Below are positions 19,880-28,041 of a stretch of DNA of 64,000 nt, piece after piece. The stretch spans positions 1 to 64,000 of the forward strand of contig BOKO01000021.1 of assembly GCA_016861025.1 (NCBI GenBank). Direction: 5' to 3'. The DNA comes from Chloroflexota bacterium. GTDB taxonomy: Bacteria; Chloroflexota; Anaerolineae; Caldilineales; Caldilineaceae. The translations under genes were made by a program, and so were the position numbers. Under the pieces are notes generated by a model. That model was given only the letters and a program-made list of their open reading frames with translations. It was not told where the DNA came from and did not search any database. Positions within the stretch are counted from its first letter, which is position 1, and each line of letters starts with the position of its first letter.

Positions 19880-21205
19880 ATGACGTTGCGGGTGAAGTTT
19901 GAGAATGTTTCAAAACAATATCGACTTGGACTGACACGATCAAGTCTACCTTCGATTTTGGCCCATGGTGCTCAACGACTTCTTCGTAGGGGAGGTCCAG
20001 AAAATGTCAGCCAGCGAGATTTCTGGGCACTGAAAGAGATAAATTTTGATCTGCATCCCGGTGAATCTTTGGCATTAATCGGGCGAAATGGTGCTGGCAA
20101 GACGACGATACTCAAGCTGCTGGCGAATATCACCAAACCAACAAATGGCAAGATCGAATCACATGGACAATTATCGGCGCTTATTGAGTTGGGGGCGGGC
20201 TTTCATCCAGATTTGACCGGTAGAGAGAATATCTATTTGAATGGAGCAATTCTTGGTCTGAGCCGCCGTCAGATCAGCCAACGATTTGATGAAATTGTTG
20301 ATTTTTCCGAGCTTGCGCAATTTATTGATACACCTGTCAAGCGATATTCATCCGGTATGACGGTGCGACTGGGATTTGCTGTTGCATCGTGTATTGAGCC
20401 GGAAATTTTGTTGGTTGATGAGGTGCTGGCTGTAGGCGATGCACCGTTTCAACAGAAGTGTATGCGCCGTATTCGCGGATTGATTGAACAAGGGACAAGC
20501 ATCATCTTTGTGTCGCATAACTTCTATCTGGTGCAGGCAGTCTGTGAAAAGGCGCTATACTTAAAACATGGGCAGATTTTTCACTGTGGTTCTGCGCAGG
20601 AAGTTATTCGTGTATACGAGCAAGACTTGCACGAAGAGCGAGCGCGCAAGTTTGCTGCTACAGAGGAGCATTTGGCCTTTGATGACGATAGTCAAATCGA
20701 GATCACGTACGTCGAAGTGTGCGGTTCAAATGGTGAGCAACGCAGCGAGCATTTTAGCAGCCGAGAAGCAATTTCTATTCGTATTCACTACAACGCCTAT
20801 CGGGCATTGGGAAAGATTCATGCTTCAGTTTTTATTACGCGAGCAGACGGTTTGACCTGTTGTATGATGCGGACGATGCTCGACAGAGTTGAATTGTTCG
20901 TGGATCGTGGCTGTGGCATCGTTACCGTCACTCTTGAGCCTCTCCAACTAATTAGCGGGAGTTACTTTGCCGAGGCGTGGTTTCTCAACGAGACAGATTC
21001 TATGGGAATCACCTCCAGACCTGGACGTTCTGACTGGTTTACAGTAAAGGGGGTGGGGCTCAGCTACACTGATACAAGCGGTGTTTTTGAACCACATACG
21101 CGTTGGGAACATTCCCATAACCAACAGGGACGCTTCTCATCGACGAATGACATGATATTGGAATCGTCGGTAAGAGCAGTCGTTGAGAACAGCCCTAGTT
21201 GTTGA
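19880..21205 (+). CDS. Polysaccharide ABC exporter ATPase (Wzt/TagH-like) with C-terminal binding domain
   Basis: This 441-residue ATPase powers export of an undecaprenyl-linked polysaccharide with the permease encoded next. Walker A is GRNGAGKT at 68-75, the signature is YSSGMTVRLGFA, and Walker B is ILLVDEVLAVGDAPFQ, all characteristic of the Wzt/TagH/RfbB subgroup. The ATPase ends near residue 245. The extra C-terminal portion of about 190 residues resembles in size the Wzt C-domain that binds the polymer end. ATG 19880 follows a GGAG site. The gene overlaps upstream sequence of the permease, so the two are coupled. The C-domain implies recognition of a specific terminal modification. Confidence 0.92.
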   Translation: MTLRVKFENVSKQYRLGLTRSSLPSILAHGAQRLLRRGGPENVSQRDFWALKEINFDLHPGESLALIGRNGAGKTTILKLLANITKPTNGKIESHGQLSALIELGAGFHPDLTGRENIYLNGAILGLSRRQISQRFDEIVDFSELAQFIDTPVKRYSSGMTVRLGFAVASCIEPEILLVDEVLAVGDAPFQQKCMRRIRGLIEQGTSIIFVSHNFYLVQAVCEKALYLKHGQIFHCGSAQEVIRVYEQDLHEERARKFAATEEHLAFDDDSQIEITYVEVCGSNGEQRSEHFSSREAISIRIHYNAYRALGKIHASVFITRADGLTCCMMRTMLDRVELFVDRGCGIVTVTLEPLQLISGSYFAEAWFLNETDSMGITSRPGRSDWFTVKGVGLSYTDTSGVFEPHTRWEHSHNQQGRFSSTNDMILESSVRAVVENSPSC

Positions 21206-21236
21206 ATCATGTAGCGGAGAAGATCGAGGATTGTCT

Positions 21237-22019
21237 ATGTTGACAGATCTGACCAAATTGCTGCGTACAAGCGATCTGTTGTGGGCGTGGACTGGACGAA
21301 ATATTCGAGCGCGCTATCAGCAATCAGTCTTGGGGTGGTTTTGGGCTATCGTGCAACCCGCAGCACAGGTAATGATATTCTCTATTGTGTTCACGTTGTT
21401 TGTGCCTGTCGACACCGGTAATATTCCCTATCCGGTTTTTTCCTACATCGCCGTTGTTCCGTGGACATTTCTGGCATCTTCTCTTCCTGATATGACAGAC
21501 TCACTTGTTGCGAATATGGGACTGGTAGGTAAGATCTATTTCCCACGCGAGATTTTGCCAGTCGCATCGATGTTAGCCCGTTTGTTGGATTTTGTCGTGG
21601 CAGCCATGTTATTGATCGTGCTCATGCTTATTTTCAACATGCCTGTGTTTGTTTTCGGTTGGATATTTATCCCCGTGATCGTGGCGATTCAAATTGCACT
21701 TATTCTGGGTTTGGGATTGATGTGTGCTGCGCTCAATGTCTTTTTTCGTGACGTACGTTCGCTGTTGGTGCTTGGTCTGCAACTCTGGTTTTATGCATCG
21801 CCGATCATTTATCCTGTCACGATGGTGCCGGAGCATCTGCGTCCTTTCTACTTTTTGAATCCAATGGCGGGTGTAATCGAAGCATATCGAGATGTGCTGC
21901 TCAATGGACAGATGCCGGGCCTCTATTTGGCAATTTCTGCACTGGTTGCCGGAGCATTGTTCGTGTTCGGGTATTGGTTCTTCAAGCGCGTTGAATTCCA
22001 GTTCGCGGATGTTGTGTAA
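21237..22019 (+). CDS. Polysaccharide ABC exporter permease (Wzm/TagG-like)
   Basis: This 260-residue permease has six predicted membrane helices and is the partner of the Wzt-like ATPase. The amphipathic N-terminus with RNIRARYQQSVLGWFWAIVQP is the family signature, and ASPIIYPVTMVPEHLRPFYFLNPMAG lies toward the C-terminus. ATG 21237, six bases after GAGGA, is a better start than the upstream TTG at 21183 that would overlap the ATPase gene. Family members move the complete glycan on its lipid across the cytoplasmic membrane. Confidence 0.92.
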   Translation: MLTDLTKLLRTSDLLWAWTGRNIRARYQQSVLGWFWAIVQPAAQVMIFSIVFTLFVPVDTGNIPYPVFSYIAVVPWTFLASSLPDMTDSLVANMGLVGKIYFPREILPVASMLARLLDFVVAAMLLIVLMLIFNMPVFVFGWIFIPVIVAIQIALILGLGLMCAALNVFFRDVRSLLVLGLQLWFYASPIIYPVTMVPEHLRPFYFLNPMAGVIEAYRDVLLNGQMPGLYLAISALVAGALFVFGYWFFKRVEFQFADVV

Positions 22020-22043
22020 GCCGCGCTGTGGTGAGTGTATACG

Positions 22044-23426
22044 ATGAAGGTGAGCGTCATCATTCCTGTGTATAACGGTGCTGCGTATCTAAGTGATACG
22101 ATTCAAAGCGTTTTGAATCAAACGCACCAGAACTTCGAGCTCATCATTGTCGATGACGCGTCGCAAGACAAGACAGCGGACATCATCGGTCAATTTGACG
22201 ATCCGCGTATTCGCTACATTGTTCATGAGGAGAATCGCGGAGTGGATATAGCGCGGCTGTCGGCGTTGCGCAATGCTACAGGAGACATTTTTGCTTTTTT
22301 AGATCAAGATGATCTGTTTCACCCCGATAAACTTGCTGCACATGTTGCACTAATGAAGAAGCGTCCCGAAGTTGGCTTTTCATACAATTCTCGGTTCGAG
22401 CTCAATCATTCTTCAACAACGATTCGCGACATTTGGCGACCTCCCCAAGAGATCAGCTTGGCGGATTTGATTCTTGGTTTTCCGATTGCACCCAGTGAAA
22501 TGGTGTTTCGTCGCCAGTGGTCAAGTCATCTCGATCTGTCGAAAGAGCCTCCCTTGATTCATGGCGGCGAATATGTAATTACGGGACGATTATTCTTGAG
22601 TGGTTGTCGTTTCGGCAGCGTTGATCGGGCATTAAATTATCGGCGCTTTCACTCCTTAAGGAAAATGTCTAATTTGCGAATTCGTTGTGAGGCTGAGTTG
22701 GCGGCGCAACAACGGATTTTTGATGATCCGCGCTGTCCATCCGAGATCATTGCCTTGCGTAACGAGGCGTTTAGCAATACATATCGCATTTGGTCCTATT
22801 ACGCCTTTTTACAAGAAGAGACAAGCTTAGGTCAAGAGTTTCTTCAAAAGGCTGTTTCGTTAAATCACTTTATTCTCGATGGTCAACCTGCCAACCTACT
22901 TCACTTTTTGCTCATATGCAGCATTGATGATGAGGGGCAGTCGCATGAAGAAATTCTCAAACGTATTTTTGCGCAATTGCCGCCAGCAATGGCGCACCTC
23001 TCCAGAAATTTTGACTGGGCAGTAGCGCGCGGCTATTTTCTAAAAGGTGTTCGGGCTACAATTTGGGGGCGATCTGAAGATGGCCGTAGACATTTCGAAC
23101 ACGCGATGAGGAGTGGCGTAACGTTTGATGAGTTGCTTATCAGTCAATTGACCCAAAGTCTCCTCAACTATCAAATCGAGTATGGTGATGCGGCCACGTT
23201 CGATGTCATTCGAGCTTTGAGACCCTATCTTGAAAAATTGGGTGGGCGAAGAATCGCTCGTCAGCTACTTGGTTGCTATACAATCAACCGGGCTTTCCAG
23301 GATTATCATAGGGGCTGTTACCCACAGGTGGTGCGTAGAGTTACGTCGGCATTTGTTTACAGTCCAGGATACATCACAAATCGAGGCGCAACCTCGATTT
23401 TGTTGCGTTCGATTTTCCGTAAATAG
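22044..23426 (+). CDS. Family 2 glycosyltransferase with long C-terminal extension
   Basis: This 460-residue protein starts with a standard GT-A domain: VSVIIPVYNGAAYL, IVDDASQDKTADI, and a metal-binding FLDQDDLFHPDKL near residue 90. The catalytic part fills the first 250 residues or so. The remaining 200 are helical in character and contain weak TPR-like stretches, with no family I can name. ATG 22044 is preferred to the in-frame GTG nine bases upstream. It is separated by 24 bases from the permease gene and is likely part of the same operon. Donor and acceptor sugars are unknown. Confidence 0.82.
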   Translation: MKVSVIIPVYNGAAYLSDTIQSVLNQTHQNFELIIVDDASQDKTADIIGQFDDPRIRYIVHEENRGVDIARLSALRNATGDIFAFLDQDDLFHPDKLAAHVALMKKRPEVGFSYNSRFELNHSSTTIRDIWRPPQEISLADLILGFPIAPSEMVFRRQWSSHLDLSKEPPLIHGGEYVITGRLFLSGCRFGSVDRALNYRRFHSLRKMSNLRIRCEAELAAQQRIFDDPRCPSEIIALRNEAFSNTYRIWSYYAFLQEETSLGQEFLQKAVSLNHFILDGQPANLLHFLLICSIDDEGQSHEEILKRIFAQLPPAMAHLSRNFDWAVARGYFLKGVRATIWGRSEDGRRHFEHAMRSGVTFDELLISQLTQSLLNYQIEYGDAATFDVIRALRPYLEKLGGRRIARQLLGCYTINRAFQDYHRGCYPQVVRRVTSAFVYSPGYITNRGATSILLRSIFRK

Positions 23427-23478
23427 GCCAGAGTCTTGGCCTATTGGGCAGATGGGGCGCCTGCATAGGGGTATTCAA

Positions 23479-24387
23479 GTGGTCGGAACTGTTACTACGC
23501 TCAGAGTCGTCCTGTGCGCGCTTACGGGTTTTGGCAACCCGGTGCTTACCGCGCTTCTCAATGACCCTCGCGTTAATGTTGAAGCAGTGTTCACAATCAA
23601 ATATGAGAACCCGTTTCCCCATTACGAAGAGCAACATCTCATCGAGTTTTGCCATCAGCGAGGCGTGACTTGTTATCATGGCGTCAAAGTATCCAGCGAA
23701 GAGGGAGTCGCTTTACTGCGTAAACACGCACCCGATTTGATCACGGTTGCTACTTTCAAGCAGATTCTCAAAGCAAATGTTCTTCGTCTGCCGCGATTGG
23801 GAGTGGTGAACTTTCATCCTTCTTTGCTCCCGCGTTATCGTGGCGCATGCCCCACAAATGCTGCCCTTGCCAACAATGAAAAAATTACAGGAGTTACTGT
23901 TCATTACGTAACCGAAGGTGTGGATGACGGTGATATGTTGCTCCAGCGATCAGTCTCAATTGACGAGATGGACAACGACGGTCTCCTCCGCCAGAAACTT
24001 GCGAGGTTAGCGGGGGAGATGGTTCCTGGCATTGTCGATATGTTCTGTGGAATCAACAAACCGGTGGGCATTCCACAGGACAACACTCTAGCGACCTTTG
24101 CACCTAAACCAACGCTGCAAGATGGATATATCGATTTGATGCAGGGAATTCATGCGGCCCACACAAAGATGCGAGCGTTTAATCCGCTTCCAGGAACCAG
24201 TGTTCTGCTAGGAGAGAAACGAATCGCTGTTGACCGCTTCACCCTACACTTTGATGATAGGCCAGACGGAGTATATATCACAGGCGCCGCCATCGACCTG
24301 GTTGAGAATGGTCAGGCAATAAGATTGTATCGCAGCAGTGTAGAGGCGGCGCAAGATGTGGAGCGTTTGCCAATCGGAGGTGGATAA
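23479..24387 (+). CDS. Formyltransferase family protein (likely sugar N-formyltransferase)
   Basis: This 302-residue enzyme belongs to the methionyl-tRNA formyltransferase/GART superfamily, which moves a formyl group from 10-formyl-tetrahydrofolate to an amine. The catalytic triad is visible: Asn111 and His113 in VNFHPSLLPRYRG and Asp149 in EGVDDGD. The C-terminal subdomain has AFNPLPGTSV as in Fmt and ArnA. GTG 23479 has AGGGG seven bases upstream. ATG 23452 is an alternative, and the long open frame further upstream overlaps the preceding glycosyltransferase. Its place in a sugar cluster, with WecE nearby, favours N-formylation of a nucleotide-linked amino sugar over tRNA. Confidence 0.8.
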   Translation: MVGTVTTLRVVLCALTGFGNPVLTALLNDPRVNVEAVFTIKYENPFPHYEEQHLIEFCHQRGVTCYHGVKVSSEEGVALLRKHAPDLITVATFKQILKANVLRLPRLGVVNFHPSLLPRYRGACPTNAALANNEKITGVTVHYVTEGVDDGDMLLQRSVSIDEMDNDGLLRQKLARLAGEMVPGIVDMFCGINKPVGIPQDNTLATFAPKPTLQDGYIDLMQGIHAAHTKMRAFNPLPGTSVLLGEKRIAVDRFTLHFDDRPDGVYITGAAIDLVENGQAIRLYRSSVEAAQDVERLPIGGG

Positions 24388-25143
24388 ATGACAAGGGTTG
24401 CGATTATCCAGTCGAATTATCTGCCCTGGAAGGGATATTTCGACATTATTCACGATGTTGACATATTTGTGTTTCTCGATGATGTGCAAATGACAAAGCG
24501 CGATTGGCGGACGCGCAACAAGATTAAGACGCCAAGGGGCACAGAATGGTTGACGGTTCCGGTTAAAGGAGGGCGCGATCAACTCATTTGTGAGACCGAG
24601 ATCGCAACAAGCAACTGGCAAAAAGATCATTGGAAAGCCTGGCACACGAATTACAGCCGAACTCCATTTTTTAGAGAGTACAAATCTCTTTTGGAGTGGT
24701 TATATGGCGAATCTCATCGGAATCTGTCTAAGTTTAACCAACAGGCAACAGCAATGATTTGCGATATTCTTGGCATTACCACCCGACTCCTTTGTTCATC
24801 CGATTTAGATGCTGGCGGCGTCAAGGATGATCGGATCATCAATATCTGCAAAATATTGGGCGCTACATCATATCTATCAGGTCCTGCAGCAAGCCACTAC
24901 ATTGTTGCTGAGAAATTTAGCGCAGCCAAAATTGAGCTGGAGTATAAAGATTATTCTGGCTATCCTGAGTATCCCCAATTGTTCCCACCCTTTGAGCATG
25001 CGGTCTCGATTCTGGATTTGTTGTTCAATTGTGGACCCGCGGCGCCAGAGTATATCTGGGGTTGGCGAAAAATATCAATGCCTGCGACAGAGCAAGCGTC
25101 TCACTTTACTCTCTCGAATACACCAGAGAGTCGGGTTTCTTGA
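24388..25143 (+). CDS. WbqC family protein
   Basis: This 251-residue protein matches the WbqC pattern. It begins VAIIQSNYLPWKGYFDII and has FVFLDDVQMTKRDWRTRNKIKTPRG, the conserved N-terminal region. WbqC-like proteins recur in O-antigen clusters. Their biochemical role is poorly settled, though they have been linked to amino-sugar biosynthesis. The ATG immediately follows the TAA of the formyltransferase gene, implying that the two products act together. The end is followed by a strong nested hairpin. Confidence 0.85.
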   Translation: MTRVAIIQSNYLPWKGYFDIIHDVDIFVFLDDVQMTKRDWRTRNKIKTPRGTEWLTVPVKGGRDQLICETEIATSNWQKDHWKAWHTNYSRTPFFREYKSLLEWLYGESHRNLSKFNQQATAMICDILGITTRLLCSSDLDAGGVKDDRIINICKILGATSYLSGPAASHYIVAEKFSAAKIELEYKDYSGYPEYPQLFPPFEHAVSILDLLFNCGPAAPEYIWGWRKISMPATEQASHFTLSNTPESRVS

Positions 25144-25152
25144 CCCCGTAGT

Positions 25153-25202
25153 GTGTCAAGCGTCGTTTTGTAGTTCGCGCGCTTTCGCGCGAACGGGTGA
25201 CA
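25153..25202. terminator. Nested hairpin between WbqC and M28 peptidase genes
   Basis: GTTCGCGCG (25173-25181) pairs perfectly with CGCGCGAAC (25186-25194) across a CTTT tetraloop. An outer GTGTCA (25153-25158) pairs with TGACAC (25197-25202). No T tract follows, so it is not a standard terminator. It may be a transcript boundary or a leader structure for the secreted peptidase. Confidence 0.5.
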
Positions 25203-25301
25203 CGAGAGTGCGCCGACTAAACATTTGCACCTGGCAGACCGTTAGATTGCATTCGTGTTCATCGTCCAGCGGTATGATTTGTCGACTTCAGGAGGAAAAT
25301 T

Positions 25302-27905
25302 ATGACCAGTCGTCAAAACATTCTGTACCTGCTCGGTTTGATGGCGCTTGTACTTGCCTTAGCCATGCTGGCATACAGCGGGTTGACAACCTCTATCATG
25401 GCGCAAGCAGATCCGATCACTGGCTACTTAAGCCAAGTTAACTCCACTAATCTGACCAGAGTTGCAACTGATTTGGTGACCCTTTACGGACCTCGCCGAG
25501 AAGATGTCTATAGCCCGTATATCGACGGCAACTGTACGACAAGCACCACGATCGTCTACCCAAAGAGCACAATCGAGATGGCGACAGATTATGTTAAAAC
25601 AACGTTCGAGGCTATGGGGTATCCCCCATCCGCTATCACCCTGGAGACGGTTCCGCAAGGCGCTGGACGCAACATATACGTCACCAAGGTTGGCAGCGTC
25701 TATCCAAATGTCTTCATTGAGTTTAGTGGACATCTTGATACAGTCCCCGGCTCACCGGGTGGGAACGATAATGCTTCCGGATCAAGCGCAGTGATTGAAT
25801 TAGCGCGTGTGTTGAGAGACTATCCCAATCGTTATTCGATGCGATTTGCTCTTTGGGTTGGGGAGGAATTCAGCAATCAAAGAGGTGCAGCTTTTTGGGG
25901 GTCAACGTATCATGTCCAGCAAACCTTAGTGCGCGGCGAACAGATCAAGGTAGGATTGGTCATGGATCATATTGGGTGGCCGCACCCTGGTGACCCGACT
26001 GGACTGATGAACCAGGTTTCGTACTCCGGCGCAGAATCGGAGCGCATTGCTGATCTGTTCAATCAGGTCAGATCGCAGTATGGGATTGTGATTGGATTTG
26101 GCAAGGACGGCGGCGTTCAAAATTCCGATGAGCATTCTTATTGGAATTACGGCCAGGTTGCAGTTAGCAGTGGCGGCGGCTGGTTGTATTATCGTCCGAA
26201 CTATCATCTTTGCGGCGACACAGTGGCGAACATCAGCTTTACCAATGTCCTTCGTACGACGCAGCAGAATCTTGCAGTTGGCCTCAAACTGGATGCAGAG
26301 CCATTTCCGCCTACAGGCACACCGACGCCGACCTTTACATCTGCACCGTCTACGGCAACGAATACACCTGTATTACCAACAGCAACAGGGACATCGGCGC
26401 CATCTGTGGGTTTTCCATCAACAGGAGTGGTGGACAACTTCAATCGAGCTGATGGAGCGATTGGCGGGCAATGGTCTGGTGCGACGGCAGGCTATCGCAT
26501 CGTCTCCAACCGATTGGATGTAGGAGCGAGTGAGGATATCTATTGGAACGCTGGCGCGTATGGCGCTGACCAGGAGGCTTACGTCATCTTGAGCACCATC
26601 GATGCCGGTGGTTATGAAATGGGCTTGATTCTCAAGGCGCAAAGCACAAGCGGGGCGGGGACGGGTTTGATCGATGTCTTGTATGACCCCATCGGCCGTG
26701 GTGTCCAAGTGTGGACGTATCATGTTTCCCAAGGCTGGATCCAGCGCGGGGCTACAGTTCCGGTGACTTTTGTCAATGGCGATCAGTTTGGTGCACGCGC
26801 TCGGAGCAATGGGCAGGTGGAAGTTTATCGAAATGGCGTGTTGTTGGCAACGCGCGATGTGAGTGCATGGCCGTTGTCAACTGGCGGCGGTGGTATTGGT
26901 TTGTGGATGCTGAACGCAAGCAATGCAGTTTTGGATGACTTTGGCGGCGGTTCAATGACGACAGCAACGCCGACGTCCGTGCCGCCGACAGCGACTTACA
27001 CGCCCGTGCCGCCCACGCCGACGCCCGTGCCGCCGACAGCGACTTTCACGCCCGTGCCGCCCACGCCGACGCCCGTGCCGCCGACAGCGACTTTCACGCC
27101 CGTGCCGCCCACAGCGACTTTCACGCCCGTGCCGCCGACAGCGACTTTCACGCCCGTGCCGCCGACAGCGACCTTCACGCCCGTGCCACCGGCAAATTTC
27201 CCATCGACAGGGGTGGTGGACAATTTCAATCGTCCAGATGGTGCAATAGGGGGACAATGGTCTGGGGCAACAACAGGTTATCGCATTGTGTCAAACCGAT
27301 TGGATGTGGGAGTGAGCGAGGATATTTATTGGAACGCTGGCCTATTTGGCGCCGACCAAGAAGCCTTTATCACTCTTAGCGCCATCGATCCGAATGGTTA
27401 TGAGTTGGGGTTGATTCTCAAAGCGCAGAGCATTGGAGGTGTTGGCGCTGGTTTGCTCGACGTGTTATATGACCCGATCGGTAGAGGAGTTCAAATATGG
27501 ACATATCAGGTTCCTCAGGGTTGGATTCAGCGCGGTGCAACTATTCCGATAACCTTTGTCAATGGCGACCAATTCGGTGCACGCGTTAGAAGTAATGGGC
27601 AGGTGGAAGTCTATCGGAATGGGGCGTTAGTGGCGACGCGCGATGTGAGCGCATGGCCGTTTTACGCCGGAGGCGGGGGTATAGGCCTGTGGATGTTGAA
27701 TGCCAGTAATGCTGTGCTGGATGACTTCGGTGGAGGAACTGTTGGCGTATTGGCAAGTGGCTTGTCGTCTGAGAATGCTGTTGAAATTGATGGCAATGAA
27801 GCAGTCATTGATACACAAGAGGATCGGGTTTCTCGCCAACAGGTATACGGTAATCAACAAGAATCCACAGGGCAGCAGCTGTATCTCCCATTTGTTTCAA
27901 ATTGA
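25302..27905 (+). CDS. Secreted M28 family metallopeptidase with two duplicated C-terminal domains
   Basis: This 867-residue exported protein has a signal segment at about 7-35. An M28-type peptidase follows, with zinc motif SGHLDTVPGS (His144, Asp146), then GNDNASGSSAV and the Glu pair in WVGEEF. M28 enzymes act as amino- or carboxypeptidases. Two copies of an approximately 180-residue beta-sandwich-like domain (residues 371-551 and 633-813) begin FPSTGVVDNFNR and end VLDDFGGG. They may bind glycans or proteins (laminin-G/concanavalin-like by appearance only). They are separated by a Thr/Pro repeat linker and preceded by another TPTPT stretch. The tail ends LYLPFVSN. The start has GGAGG. Cutting or maturing surface proteins is a plausible role. 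Confidence 0.88.
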   Translation: MTSRQNILYLLGLMALVLALAMLAYSGLTTSIMAQADPITGYLSQVNSTNLTRVATDLVTLYGPRREDVYSPYIDGNCTTSTTIVYPKSTIEMATDYVKTTFEAMGYPPSAITLETVPQGAGRNIYVTKVGSVYPNVFIEFSGHLDTVPGSPGGNDNASGSSAVIELARVLRDYPNRYSMRFALWVGEEFSNQRGAAFWGSTYHVQQTLVRGEQIKVGLVMDHIGWPHPGDPTGLMNQVSYSGAESERIADLFNQVRSQYGIVIGFGKDGGVQNSDEHSYWNYGQVAVSSGGGWLYYRPNYHLCGDTVANISFTNVLRTTQQNLAVGLKLDAEPFPPTGTPTPTFTSAPSTATNTPVLPTATGTSAPSVGFPSTGVVDNFNRADGAIGGQWSGATAGYRIVSNRLDVGASEDIYWNAGAYGADQEAYVILSTIDAGGYEMGLILKAQSTSGAGTGLIDVLYDPIGRGVQVWTYHVSQGWIQRGATVPVTFVNGDQFGARARSNGQVEVYRNGVLLATRDVSAWPLSTGGGGIGLWMLNASNAVLDDFGGGSMTTATPTSVPPTATYTPVPPTPTPVPPTATFTPVPPTPTPVPPTATFTPVPPTATFTPVPPTATFTPVPPTATFTPVPPANFPSTGVVDNFNRPDGAIGGQWSGATTGYRIVSNRLDVGVSEDIYWNAGLFGADQEAFITLSAIDPNGYELGLILKAQSIGGVGAGLLDVLYDPIGRGVQIWTYQVPQGWIQRGATIPITFVNGDQFGARVRSNGQVEVYRNGALVATRDVSAWPFYAGGGGIGLWMLNASNAVLDDFGGGTVGVLASGLSSENAVEIDGNEAVIDTQEDRVSRQQVYGNQQESTGQQLYLPFVSN
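26412..26955 (+). repeat. First copy of duplicated domain-coding repeat
   Basis: This unit encodes residues 371-551 of the M28 protein and recurs at 27198-27742 with many shared codons and some synonymous change, for example VVDNFNR, DIYWNAG and VFRNG-like stretches. It marks an internal duplication within the gene. Confidence 0.8.
26979..27190 (+). repeat. Minisatellite encoding the Thr/Pro linker
   Basis: Imperfect 27-base units (encoding VPPTATFTP) and 21-base units (encoding VPPTPTP) alternate in tandem for about 210 bases. They create a proline/threonine linker between the two duplicated domains. Identical codons in successive units suggest recent slippage or unequal exchange. Unit number, and so linker length, may vary among strains. 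This region can also generate spurious open frames on the opposite strand. Confidence 0.9.
27198..27742 (+). repeat. Second copy of duplicated domain-coding repeat
   Basis: It encodes residues 633-813 of the M28 protein and matches 26412-26955. Differences such as GAYGADQEA versus GLFGADQEA are conservative, consistent with duplication followed by limited drift. Confidence 0.8.
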
Positions 27906-27920
27906 CATGAGTGGACGCTG

Positions 27921-28016
27921 ATGGACAACGTAGATAAACTTTGTGCAATTTTCCAGGAAGCTCTGAGCTTCCTGGAAGATGATGAATTGTACGAGTTGCG
28001 ATTGCGCCATCCTTAA
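27921..28016 (+). CDS. Possible 31-residue acidic peptide, hypothetical
   Basis: A short frame starts at ATG 27921 (MDNVDKLCAIFQEALSF) and ends LYELRLRHP. Composition is protein-like and acidic, but there is no strong ribosome-binding site. It spans a perfect DNA palindrome at 27951-27977, so the palindrome rather than the peptide may be the selected feature. No family is recognised. Confidence 0.25.
   Translation: MDNVDKLCAIFQEALSFLEDDELYELRLRHP
27951..27977. repeat. Near-perfect palindrome upstream of the aminotransferase gene
   Basis: TTCCAGGAAGCTC (27951-27963) is followed after one base by its exact complement GAGCTTCCTGGAA (27965-27977). The one-base centre favours a protein-binding palindrome or a cruciform. 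As RNA it would give an 11-pair hairpin. No T tract follows on either strand. Confidence 0.6.
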
Positions 28017-28041
28017 GCTTTATCGACTCTGAGAGGTGAAT

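Noticed and set aside
23230..23478. Upstream extension of the formyltransferase frame
   Set aside because: It overlaps the end of the preceding glycosyltransferase and lacks family similarity. GTG 23479 has a proper ribosome-binding site.
26979..27190. Possible CRISPR array because of regular repeats
   Set aside because: Units are coding, in frame, directly adjacent without unique spacers, and give a Thr/Pro linker.
26952..27257. Minus-strand frames with Arg/His and Gly/Val repeats over the minisatellite
   Set aside because: The repeats are a by-product of the Thr/Pro-coding minisatellite on the plus strand.
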